Source of the DNA: Roseobacter insulae | Lineage (GTDB): Bacteria > Pseudomonadota > Alphaproteobacteria > Rhodobacterales > Rhodobacteraceae | DNA: 64,000 bases | Direction: 5' to 3' | NCBI RefSeq assembly: GCF_019375555.1 | Contig: NZ_JAHXDN010000001.1 | Span: 659,501-723,500, forward strand | The notes under the pieces: model-generated | Told to the model about the DNA's origin: nothing | Database searches by the model: none | Seen by the model: the letters and a program-made list of their open reading frames with translations, nothing else | Translations under genes and position numbers: made by a program | Shown here: positions 8,763 to 16,793 of the stretch, piece by piece | Layout of the letters: every line of letters begins with the position of its first letter | How positions within the stretch are numbered: position 1 is the stretch's first letter

Positions 8763-9815
8763 TCAGGCCAGGTGATAGAGAGCCACGATCGACGCGCCGT
8801 AAACAAAAAGCACAAGCCAGGAATCCAGCCCGGCGCCAAGATACCGAGGTGTCCGGCGGATAAGGATCCCCGCCGCGTAGATCGCCGTGACAAGGATACC
8901 GGCGGAGATGCTGAGTTGGGCACCTTCGGTCGCTTCGTTCAGTATCGGCCCTTGCCGGTAGGCGATATCGGCAGGCAGAAGAAGGGCGAGCATGATGAGA
9001 TTGCTGCCAAGGATGTTGGAAATTGCCATCGTGTAAGCGCCGATCCGGGCCGCCGCCAGCGTTGTGCTCAGTTCCGGAAGCGATGTTGCCGCTGCAAGCA
9101 GGGTGACGCCGATGAAGGATGCGCCGAGGGTCGTGCGCGCTGCCAGCAAATCGGCGCTGAGGGCAAGGGCGGTACCGCCCGCAATGATCACGCCGCTGTA
9201 GGCCGTCGCCTCCGTTAACAATCGACGCGTGCTGGACACCTCAGGCGACCGTAGCCGTGATCGCAGGGTTTGTGCCCGCTCTTCTTCATCCGGCAGATCG
9301 ACCGGCGCCCAGCTTTCCTTTTGATCGAACGTCCGTTGCAGCAGAATCACGAGCGGAAATCCTGCCGACAGAAGGATTGCCCCAAGCCCAATGCCATAAA
9401 GCACCTCGACGTCCCCCAGAAATGTCGTGCACAGGAGCATGCTGAGCAAGGCAATCAGCATCACGGCCAGAAGCGCATAGGTGGGTTTCCGAGGCCAGGA
9501 GGTCAGTGCGTAGCGCACCAAGAAAATGTCCGCCACGGCAAGAATGGCGGTCTGCATCGTGATCCCGCCGAACAGATTTCCCAATACCAGGTGGGCGTTG
9601 TCGACCCGTGCCGCGGTGACGGTTGTAACGATCTCGGGCAGCGAGGTGACCGTTGCGAGAAAGATCAGCCCGACGAAATCCTTGGCGAGGTTGAAGCGCT
9701 CTGCGATTTCATCTCCGACCAGCGCGAGCCGGGTTCCCGCCAGCCAGACGAAGAGCGCTGCAATAAGAAACACGACCGCGAGACCTGCCGTCGAGATATC
9801 CGGCATCTGCGTCAT
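8763..9815 (-). CDS. CaCA-family cation antiporter (Na+/Ca2+ exchanger-like)
   Basis: A 350-residue membrane protein with two homologous halves, each of about five hydrophobic helices. The alpha repeats are visible: ATVTSLPEIVTTVTAARV with GNLFGG in the first half, and LAAATSLPELSTTLAAARIG with ISNILGSN in the second. These acidic TSLPE motifs bind the transported cation in CaCA exchangers. The start at 9815 (MTQMPDISTAG) was chosen because it precedes the first hydrophobic helix; an upstream extension to 9890 is basic and unlikely, while an ATG three codons further in is also possible. The gene stands alone, convergent with the LacI gene, and its transport substrate (calcium, sodium or another cation) is not determined. 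Confidence 0.88.
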   Translation of the reverse strand: MTQMPDISTAGLAVVFLIAALFVWLAGTRLALVGDEIAERFNLAKDFVGLIFLATVTSLPEIVTTVTAARVDNAHLVLGNLFGGITMQTAILAVADIFLVRYALTSWPRKPTYALLAVMLIALLSMLLCTTFLGDVEVLYGIGLGAILLSAGFPLVILLQRTFDQKESWAPVDLPDEEERAQTLRSRLRSPEVSSTRRLLTEATAYSGVIIAGGTALALSADLLAARTTLGASFIGVTLLAAATSLPELSTTLAAARIGAYTMAISNILGSNLIMLALLLPADIAYRQGPILNEATEGAQLSISAGILVTAIYAAGILIRRTPRYLGAGLDSWLVLFVYGASIVALYHLA

Positions 9816-10108
9816 GTGCACCCGATGTGATCGCGGAAATCTTTGCCGCAGAATTCCGCGCTTTGAACACTCTGCCCGGAAGGTGCGCATGCCATTTGCA
9901 TCGGATTTTCAGTGCCGAGGGACATCGGCAACATAGCGGGAAACGTCTGCGCCATAGTCGAAAGCCTGCTCCGTCTCTTCCGATCCACGCACCTTTGCGC
10001 ACTGGTTCCTGCCAGCCGTGGCAAGCTGAAACCAACTGATCGCGTTTCTTGATGTCGAGGTGAAAGCGCCCGACAGCATTGACCTAGCACGCGCAGGCGT
10101 GATCCGGA

Positions 10109-10122
10109 TTGAGCCTGATCAA
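10109..10122. promoter_or_regulatory. Fnr/Dnr-type box (distal)
   Basis: TTGAGCCTGATCAA fits the TTGA-N6-TCAA pattern of the Crp/Fnr family. It is about 300 bases from the start codon of the exchanger and 274 from that of the HPF/cold-shock gene, so it may control a distant promoter, or be a chance match. A longer imperfect dyad TTGAGC-N9-GCTCAA overlaps it. Confidence 0.4.
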
Positions 10123-10318
10123 TGCTCAAAGGGAAAGGGTCGCACGCCAGAGACGATTGTAACCGTCACCCTGAATTCGGAGGCCGGCCGATGCCAGCGG
10201 CTGCGACCAGCTTGCCCTTGATCCTCAATCGGCACCCAGATCCGGTGGGCGAGCGAAACACAGGAAATGCGTCTCCGACCCGGTGATCATGGGGGTGGCT
10301 TTGACCTCGTGCGAGAGA

Positions 10319-10332
10319 TTGACCTATCTCAA
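10319..10332. promoter_or_regulatory. Fnr/Dnr-type box upstream of HPF/cold-shock gene
   Basis: TTGACCTATCTCAA, extended by flanking pairs to GATTGA-N6-TCAATC at 10317-10334, matches the TTGA-N6-TCAA consensus. Its centre is about 64 bases ahead of the ATG at 10390, a distance compatible with activation from about position -41.5. Confidence 0.65.
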
Positions 10333-10389
10333 TCCCCCTGAGCGCAAAGGGCCTTATCCAGATCTTGCAGCCGCTGAGGAGATGGAACC

Positions 10390-10980
10390 ATGAAACCTCA
10401 AGTCGAGATAACCTTCAAGGACATCGAACATTCCGATGCGGTGGAAACACGTATACGCGAGCGCGTCGCGAAACTGCTGGCGATGAGCGAAAACATCCGT
10501 CGATGCCATGTCTGGGTACGGGTGCCACACCGCCGTGGCCGCAAGCCCGCGGCCTATGTGATCGATCTCAGCGTGCAGATGACCGGATCCAGCCTGCATG
10601 TCGATCATCGCCCCGGTGACGACACTGCGCACACCGATATCTATGTTGCGATCCGCGACGCCTTCAACGCGATGGAGCGTCAGCTGCGCAAGTGGAAGGA
10701 GCAGCACAAGGGTCGTCCGCAAACGCATGAAACACCCCTGCAAGGGCGGATTGAGTCCCTCGACGGCTACGCAGAATGCGGCCAGATCGCAACAACTGAC
10801 GGGCGGTTGATCTATTTCCACCGCAACAGCGTGGTCAATGATGGGTACGACGGTTTGAACGAGGGGGACGTGGTCGAGTTGAGCGTCGATACCCGGGACG
10901 CGGAGGAAGGTCCCCATGCCCGCTTTGTGCGCCCGGTCAGTACACTTCGTTTTGTGAACACGCCGAACACACGTGTCTGA
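10390..10980 (+). CDS. HPF/RaiA-like ribosome-associated protein with cold-shock domain
   Basis: A 196-residue protein with two parts. Residues 1-105 resemble the HPF/RaiA fold (VEITFKDIEHSDAVETRIRE, then a basic helix AFNAMERQLRKWKEQHKG). Residues 115-185 resemble a cold-shock OB-fold (LQGRIESLDGYAECGQIATT, YFHRNSV, GDVVELSV). In normal long HPF the second part is instead a dimerisation domain. It may therefore bind ribosomes and RNA under stress without forming the usual 100S dimer; that is inference. AGGAGATGG precedes the ATG, and an Fnr-type box lies 64 bases upstream, so expression at low oxygen is likely. A separate canonical long hpf is encoded at 51320-51886. Confidence 0.85.
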   Translation: MKPQVEITFKDIEHSDAVETRIRERVAKLLAMSENIRRCHVWVRVPHRRGRKPAAYVIDLSVQMTGSSLHVDHRPGDDTAHTDIYVAIRDAFNAMERQLRKWKEQHKGRPQTHETPLQGRIESLDGYAECGQIATTDGRLIYFHRNSVVNDGYDGLNEGDVVELSVDTRDAEEGPHARFVRPVSTLRFVNTPNTRV

Positions 10981-11417
10981 CGGCGGTGCGACCGTTCTGA
11001 TCCGCGCCGGGGCACGGTGGCTAGTGTGGCCGTGCCGGAAGTGCACCGCCTTGCCACCGGGTCACAAACGCTGAATGCCGCGACACCGGATATTCCTGTG
11101 AAAATTGGCTATTTCCTGCGGTTCCCGAGTGAGGCCGCTGACCGTGTGGTCTATGAAGATATCCATCATCGCGACGGGGGTTCGACAGCTGCGCGCACCA
11201 CCAATGATTGACCTGCGGGCGTGAGCCCGGTTGCGCCGCAACGTCTTTGCGCGGGCAGCCCCGAACCAAAGGGAGTTGGGGAAATCCAAATCATACGGCA
11301 TAACACAGACTATAGATCGCGCCGCGCTGGTGTGGGCGCTGTTCAGCGAGCTTGCCTATCCCGGGCAGCTTCGTCCGGCGTGCTCCGGAGGGTTCAACCG
11401 AAGACGTAAAGGCTGTC
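10981..11417. other. Intergenic region without a supported gene
   Basis: These 437 bases separate the HPF/cold-shock gene from the SLC13 carrier. Short frames exist on both strands but none has a recognisable product or good ribosome binding site. No clear promoter box or terminator was seen. Confidence 0.5.
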
Positions 11418-13193
11418 ATGACGCCGGAAATTGCCCTTGTTCTGACCTTGCTCGTTTCGGCCCTGATCCTTCTAGCAAAAGAAATCCTGCCGGTCGAGCA
11501 GGTGTCGTTGTTGCTGGTCGCCATTCTCGCGGCAAGCGGTGTTTTGCCTGCAGACGTGGCGTTTCAAGGCTTCGCCAGTACAACCGTTATTATGCTTGGA
11601 TGCGTCATGGTTCTGTCGCGGCGCCTCGCGGAATCGGGGTTGATTGCACGCCTGTCCGCGCGGATCAGGCAAAACACCAGACCCGGGTCGCGGAGTACGC
11701 TGGCCTGGCTCATGACTGTCTCCGCTGGTCTCTCAAGCGTTGTGACCAACACCAGCACAACCGCAGTTCTCATTCCGGCGGTCTCGGAGATGGCGCGTCG
11801 CAGTGGGGTCCGTCCGGGGCGCTTTCTGATGCCCGTGGCATTTGCCTCGATGATGGGCGGGTCGGCTACGCTGATCGGAACTTCGACAAACCTTGCCGCC
11901 AGCGGCGCAGTCTCCCGTCTGGGAATGGAGCCCTTTGGCGTGTTCGAGTTTGCCATGGTGGGTCTCGTTGTCAGCATCTCGGGCATTGTCATGATGACGG
12001 TGCTCAACCCGTGGCTGCTGCCCGACAACCCCGAAGATACCGAGCATCTTCCCGCCGCTGCAAAGCAGTTCATGGCCACATTGGTCGTGCCCGCAGGTTC
12101 GCGCAGCATCGGGATGGCGGTGGGGGATCTTGGCTTGGATGCCCGTGCACTGACCGCGCTGGCTGTCAGCCGGGACGGCGGGCGCGTGGCCGCACACCCC
12201 CGCCGCAAGTTGCGCGAGGCGGATCGGGTTATCGTGCGCGGCGCGCGCGCCGGGTTGTTGGACGCACTTGGCGACCCGCTGCTTGGCCTGGATCTCGATG
12301 TTCCCGCCCCCTTGGATGAACCTGCACATTTCATTCTGGCTGAAGCCATCCTCCTGCCGGGCGCGCGCTGGATTGGACAGACCCTGCGTTCCGCGCGCGC
12401 GGAACTGGGATCAAACCTGTGCATACTCGCCCTGCACAGGCGCGGGCAGGAGACCGCGGCCCTGATTGAGCGTATGCGCCTGAAGACCGGAGACGTTTTG
12501 CTGATCTCGGGCCCGCGCGATCAGGTTGAAGCCTTGGATCGGGACCCCGACTTGTCATTGTTGATGCCGCCTGAACCCGGACCTCCGTCCGAAAGGGAGG
12601 GAAAGCACACGGTGGTGGCGCTGATCTCGGCCATTGCCGCCGGGGCAACGGGCCTTCTGCCCTTTTCGGTTGCGTTGCTCATCGCCGTTCTGGCCCTTGT
12701 GCTGACAGGTCGGTTTTCCCTGCAGGACATGTTTGGGATGATCAGCTGGCGGATTCTCATCCTGATCGGGGGCATGTCCAGCTTCGGTGTGGCAATGCAG
12801 ACCTCAGGCACCGCATCCTGGCTTGCGGGCAATGTGGTATCAGCGCTCGGCGGGTTCGGTCCGGTGGCGCTGCTGCTGGGTCTGGGGGTGCTGACCATCA
12901 TTCTGACACAGCCCATGTCGAATGCTGCGGCGGCGCTGACGGTGCTGCCGGTCGCGATTGGGGTGGCTGACCAACTGGGGGCCGATCCACGTCCGTTCGC
13001 GGTCATGGTGACGCTGTCGGCCTCGCTGTCCTTTATCGCGCCGTTCGAACCCGCGCTGCTCCTCGTTTACGGTCCCGGGCATTACAGCATTCGCGATTTT
13101 CTGCGCGCCGGAATTCCGCTGACGCTGGTGTCACTTTGCATTCTGCTGGTGCTCGTCCCGCTTCTGTGGCCGCTCGGCATTGCGGCCTTCTGA
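11418..13193 (+). CDS. SLC13-family permease with two RCK_C domains
   Basis: A 591-residue carrier of the divalent-anion:Na+ (SLC13/CitT-like) group. The N-terminal membrane half includes TNTSTTAVLIPAVSEMARR and MGGSATLIGTSTNLAASG, the paired motifs that form the ion and substrate sites. Two soluble RCK_C (TrkA_C) domains follow at about residues 215-290 and 305-385, then the second membrane half with QPMSNAAAALTVLPVAIG. The start at 11418 (MTPEIALVLTL) has AAAGG six bases upstream; a frame extension to 11352 has no such site. Transporters with this layout are linked to sulfate or dicarboxylates, but the substrate is not certain. It is convergent with the Na/Pi cotransporter gene. Confidence 0.88.
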   Translation: MTPEIALVLTLLVSALILLAKEILPVEQVSLLLVAILAASGVLPADVAFQGFASTTVIMLGCVMVLSRRLAESGLIARLSARIRQNTRPGSRSTLAWLMTVSAGLSSVVTNTSTTAVLIPAVSEMARRSGVRPGRFLMPVAFASMMGGSATLIGTSTNLAASGAVSRLGMEPFGVFEFAMVGLVVSISGIVMMTVLNPWLLPDNPEDTEHLPAAAKQFMATLVVPAGSRSIGMAVGDLGLDARALTALAVSRDGGRVAAHPRRKLREADRVIVRGARAGLLDALGDPLLGLDLDVPAPLDEPAHFILAEAILLPGARWIGQTLRSARAELGSNLCILALHRRGQETAALIERMRLKTGDVLLISGPRDQVEALDRDPDLSLLMPPEPGPPSEREGKHTVVALISAIAAGATGLLPFSVALLIAVLALVLTGRFSLQDMFGMISWRILILIGGMSSFGVAMQTSGTASWLAGNVVSALGGFGPVALLLGLGVLTIILTQPMSNAAAALTVLPVAIGVADQLGADPRPFAVMVTLSASLSFIAPFEPALLLVYGPGHYSIRDFLRAGIPLTLVSLCILLVLVPLLWPLGIAAF

Positions 13194-13561
13194 AATCGCG
13201 CGATGCGTCTTTTAGCGCCCGGCAACCACCAGATCACGGTTTCAAGACGTTCCAGCCAAAATGATCACGACGTCTGCGCTGGTACTCGTTGGGGCTGCAT
13301 CACACCATTCGGCGGTCGATTGACGCTCGCTGCACTTGTCGCGCGTCAATCGTCACGCGCGCGGCCCATGATATCGTTGAAATCAACCGGCTTGTTCTGA
13401 CGCCGGTGCATCAAGGAGTGGTGCTAAAAACTTCTTTGTCAGTAACGTATGGCTGATGTGGTCCACGATGCTTTCGTTTCAGCCGCGGCATTTGCTGGCC
13501 GAACTGCGGCGCTACCTACGGCGACCACGGACCGCTTGCTGTCGGACGTACAGATTGATTT
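13194..13561. other. Convergent intergenic region
   Basis: These 368 bases lie between two convergent transporter genes. No gene is supported. The only clear structure is the 10-bp inverted repeat at 13317-13352. Confidence 0.5.
13317..13352. repeat. 10-bp perfect inverted repeat in convergent gap
   Basis: CGATTGACGC at 13317-13326 is the exact reverse complement of GCGTCAATCG at 13343-13352, with a 16-base spacer. It could fold into a stem-loop and end transcripts from either side, although there is no T run, or it may be a protein-binding site. Confidence 0.5.
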
Positions 13562-15178
13562 CTAGTCCTCCAAGACCTCGACCGCGGCCTCGCGCCGGCG
13601 GGAAGCAGGCAGCGAGTCCTCGTGCAGACGGTTCATATGGTGCTGGATACGCCACAGATGATAGGCAACCCGGTGAAGCCAGCGCAATGCGTCAAGCCGC
13701 AGAATGGCTTCATCGTCTTCCAGCTGCCCCGTTGAGGCGCGCACAAAGATGCGGTGCCTGTACACTTCGCGGTGGCGTCGCAGCGCGAGGCGCAGCCGAT
13801 TCATCCGGGCTTCGAGGTCGGCCGCGTCAAAGTCCGTGCCCGCATATTTTGCAAGTCCCCGCACCAGATTGCGCCGCCGGCACAACGTGTGATCAGCATC
13901 GAGGGCATTCAATCTCTGTTCCTGGGTGCAGCGAAAATACAGCCTTCCCAAATGATCCATCACGTGCAGCGCTGACAGGATCCGTCGCGATCGCAGCGCA
14001 TCGGGAGGCCCCGGAGAGATGGCGTCGACGAAACGACGTGTCTCGGCCAGTGCAGTCGAGATGGCATGCAATTGCGTGACGTCCTCACGCGCCGTTTCCG
14101 AGTAGTGCAGGCGTCGGGCCAGGAAAGCGAATTGGGCGTTCACGATCTCCCCGACCGTCGAAATTGCAGCGTCCGTGGCTGCATCCGGGTCGCGCAGCAT
14201 TTCCTCGCCCAGATGCCGGGTCAGTTCGGGGCCGCGTTCCGGTACAAGCTTGATAACCAGATGCGCGAAGGGCCTGACAAAGGGAAGGATGATCAGCACC
14301 CCCAGAATGTTGAAGGTGGAGTGGAAGGCCACCAGCGCGATCTGGCTGTCCCCGTTTGCGGCCACCGATGACGCGAGCGCTGTGAATGGACCCAGCAGCA
14401 GAAAGGCCATGAAACCGGTCAGCAGGTTGTAGATCACATGCGACAGCCCGGTGCGCCGTGTTGCCGTGGAGCCGCCAACCGTGGCCAATGCGGCGGTGAA
14501 CGTGGTGCCGACGTCCATGCCGATCACCATGGCTGCCGCTTGTGGCAGGTTGATGGCGCCTGCACCAAGGGCCGTAAGCGCGGTTGCAACGCCAGCGCTG
14601 GAAGACTGGGTCACAACCGTTATCAGCACGCCAATCAGAACAAGTTGCAGCCTTCCGGTCATGCTGTCCTTGGGAAAGCTGGCCGGGGTCACCACACCTT
14701 CGAACCCGGCCATGCCCGCCTTCATCACGTCTATTCCGATGAAAACAAGGCTGAACCCTGCCAGCGCGGTTCCCAACAGGGCGATACGTGATACGCCGAA
14801 CAGACGCATGATAGCACCCACGAAAATCAGCGGTAGGGTGATGTCTCCGAGGGTCAGCTTAAAGCCCAGGATCGCTACGAGCCAACCGGTGATCGTGGTG
14901 CCTACATTGGCCCCGAATATGATGCCCAGTGCCTGCGGAAAGGTCAGCAATCCGGCGCTGACAAAGCCAACGGTTGTGACTGTTGTCGCGCTGGATGATT
15001 GAACAAGCGCTGTGCTGACCGCGCCCGTGGCGGCACCTTCGAGGGGCGTTCGGGTGAAGCGTGCAAGGAATGTGCGCAACGTGGTCCCTGCGAGGTCGCG
15101 AAGCCCTTCGGTAAGCAATATCATCCCGAAGAGGAACAAACCAACGCCGCCGAGGGCCTGAATAGCATCACTGGTCAT
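13562..15178 (-). CDS. Na+/phosphate cotransporter family protein with PhoU-like tail
   Basis: A 538-residue protein of the NptA/PNaS family. Two inverted membrane repeats contain the signature QSSSATTVTTVGFVSAGLL (near residue 60) and QSSSAGVATALTALGAGAI (near residue 195); the QSSSA motifs form the phosphate and sodium site. About residues 330-538 are soluble and helical, resembling PhoU. The protein probably takes up or exports inorganic phosphate with sodium, regulated by the PhoU-like tail. It stands alone, divergent from the amino-acid degradation operon across 421 bases. Confidence 0.92.
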   Translation of the reverse strand: MTSDAIQALGGVGLFLFGMILLTEGLRDLAGTTLRTFLARFTRTPLEGAATGAVSTALVQSSSATTVTTVGFVSAGLLTFPQALGIIFGANVGTTITGWLVAILGFKLTLGDITLPLIFVGAIMRLFGVSRIALLGTALAGFSLVFIGIDVMKAGMAGFEGVVTPASFPKDSMTGRLQLVLIGVLITVVTQSSSAGVATALTALGAGAINLPQAAAMVIGMDVGTTFTAALATVGGSTATRRTGLSHVIYNLLTGFMAFLLLGPFTALASSVAANGDSQIALVAFHSTFNILGVLIILPFVRPFAHLVIKLVPERGPELTRHLGEEMLRDPDAATDAAISTVGEIVNAQFAFLARRLHYSETAREDVTQLHAISTALAETRRFVDAISPGPPDALRSRRILSALHVMDHLGRLYFRCTQEQRLNALDADHTLCRRRNLVRGLAKYAGTDFDAADLEARMNRLRLALRRHREVYRHRIFVRASTGQLEDDEAILRLDALRWLHRVAYHLWRIQHHMNRLHEDSLPASRRREAAVEVLED

Positions 15179-15599
15179 CCGGTGAGTATCGGTTGCATTC
15201 CACGCGCAGGCAATCGCCCGATCACCGTAGGATCGGGGTCACATGAATGCGGGTATGTCGGTAAGCTGATGCTGCGTCGGGTGCGGATTTACGCAGCTGT
15301 GTCCACTTTGGGATCTGAAGTTCCCCCCCAAGGCGATATTGTCAAAGATTACAGGAGCGGCGCAGAGCCGGCTACGATCTCGGACACCTGAAAATGTTGA
15401 GAGACTGATCATCAGCTGCAATGAGCTTCTTGGCCGGGGCACGCACCCGGCGCGCGGCGGTGACGTTCTGTGGAGGGCAGCGACAGGAGGGGCGACACAA
15501 CCATTTGTCCGAATTGACCTATGACAATTCGGGGTTTGCGAAAACCACTAGGCTCTGAGCAGGCTTGAAGCTGCTGAAACAGCGTTCAGGAGGCTCCGG
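15179..15599. other. Divergent intergenic region upstream of amino-acid degradation operon
   Basis: No gene is supported in these 421 bases. The region holds an operator-like dyad at 15509-15532, a strong ribosome binding site AGGAGG at 15588-15593 for the aminotransferase, and an 18-base stretch at 15390-15407 identical to the start of the GerW gene at 30201-30218. Confidence 0.55.
15509..15532. promoter_or_regulatory. Operator-like dyad upstream of aminotransferase operon
   Basis: CCGAATTG at 15509-15516 and CAATTCGG at 15525-15532 form a perfect 8-bp inverted repeat with an 8-base spacer. Inside it TTGACCTATGACAA (15514-15527) is a near match to an Fnr-type box and shares its first nine bases with the box at 10319. 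The centre is 79 bases ahead of the aminotransferase ATG. Confidence 0.5.
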
Positions 15600-16793
15600 A
15601 TGGATCAAACAATTGACCCGACAACACACCGGGTAGCATCCAGATCTCGGGATCTGGCGATGTCCGCGATCAAGGAAATGTCGATTCGCAGCGCGCAGAT
15701 ACCTGACGCGGCATCGCTTGCCTGGGGGCTGCCGTCATTTCGGACGCCCGAACCGATCCGCGAGGCTGTGGCACAGGCCCTTGAAGGCGACCTCAAGCTG
15801 GGCATGTACACGCTGCCCGGCGGGTTGCCGGAAGTATGCGAAGCTGCCGCCGCCGCGCATGAACGCCGGACAGGTCAACGCGTCGATCCCAAGCGCAACA
15901 TCACGATCACCGCGGGCAACATGGAGGGGCTAAATACGCTCTTCGCTGTGCTGATCGACCCGGGCGACGAAGTCATCGTGACCGATCCGGGCTTTGTCTC
16001 CCATATCAGTCAGATCCGCTTCAATGGCGGCATCCCGGTCTATTGGAAGATGCACGAAGATCGCGACTGGGAGCCCGACATTGCCGGGCTGACCGGCCTG
16101 GTGGGTCCCCGGACCAAAGCAATTGTTCTGGTCACGCCGTCAAACCCCACCGGCTCTATCCTGTCGGAAGCGGCTTTGCACGCGGTGGCCGAGATCGCCC
16201 GCGCCCATGGATTGCTTGTCATTCTCGACGATCCCTACAGCCACTTCATCTACGAAAACCACGCGCGATACTTCAACCTGGCCGCTCTGCCGGAATGCGC
16301 GCAGAACATAGTCTATCTGTTCACCTTCTCGAAATGCTACGCGATGAGCGGTTGGCGGGCGGGTTACATGGTAATGCCCGCCGACCTGCGTGCAGATGTC
16401 GTGAAGGTTCACGACCTGACGATGATCTGTGCGCCGCGTATATCGCAGATTGCGGCACAGGCCGCCCTGCAGGCGGATCAATCCCATCTTGCCCTGTTCG
16501 AGAGCACGCTGGACCGCAGACGTCAGTTGATTTGCGACCGGCTCGACCGGCTGGGCCATGTGTTTCACTACGTGCGGCCGCAAGGCGCCTATTACGTCTT
16601 TCCCCGCGTGCTGGTTGCTGCGGACGGTGACGTCAGCTTCGCGCATCAGCTTCTTGATCAGGCGCATGTCGCCGTCACGCCGGGCAGCGCCTTCGGGCCG
16701 TCGGGGAAAAATCATGTGCGCATGGCCTTTTGCGTAGAGGACGATGTGATCAACACCGCCTTCGACCGGATGGAGGCCTATTTTGGAACCTAG
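15600..16793 (+). CDS. PLP-dependent aminotransferase, class I/II
   Basis: A 397-residue fold-type I aminotransferase. The cofactor lysine lies in FTFSKCYAMSGWRAGYMV near residue 245; VTPSNPTGSILS and LVILDDPYSHFIYEN carry the Asn and Asp that hold PLP, and HVRMAFC near the C-terminus carries the carboxylate-binding Arg. AGGAGG lies six bases before the ATG. It begins an operon with an acyl-CoA ligase, a 2-oxoacid dehydrogenase and a Leu/Val-type dehydrogenase, so it probably turns a branched-chain or aromatic amino acid into its 2-oxo acid. Exact amino donor specificity is not clear from sequence. Confidence 0.9.
   Translation: MDQTIDPTTHRVASRSRDLAMSAIKEMSIRSAQIPDAASLAWGLPSFRTPEPIREAVAQALEGDLKLGMYTLPGGLPEVCEAAAAAHERRTGQRVDPKRNITITAGNMEGLNTLFAVLIDPGDEVIVTDPGFVSHISQIRFNGGIPVYWKMHEDRDWEPDIAGLTGLVGPRTKAIVLVTPSNPTGSILSEAALHAVAEIARAHGLLVILDDPYSHFIYENHARYFNLAALPECAQNIVYLFTFSKCYAMSGWRAGYMVMPADLRADVVKVHDLTMICAPRISQIAAQAALQADQSHLALFESTLDRRRQLICDRLDRLGHVFHYVRPQGAYYVFPRVLVAADGDVSFAHQLLDQAHVAVTPGSAFGPSGKNHVRMAFCVEDDVINTAFDRMEAYFGT

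Larger units (their letters stand above)
9816..10389. other. Intergenic region between divergent exchanger and HPF/cold-shock genes
   Basis: No convincing gene was found in these 574 bases. Frames on either strand lack recognisable protein features. The region contains two Fnr-type boxes (10109-10122 and 10319-10332). Confidence 0.6.

Noticed and set aside
10354-11046. 230-codon minus-strand frame across the HPF/cold-shock gene
   Set aside because: It is antisense to a gene with clear domains and has no features of its own.
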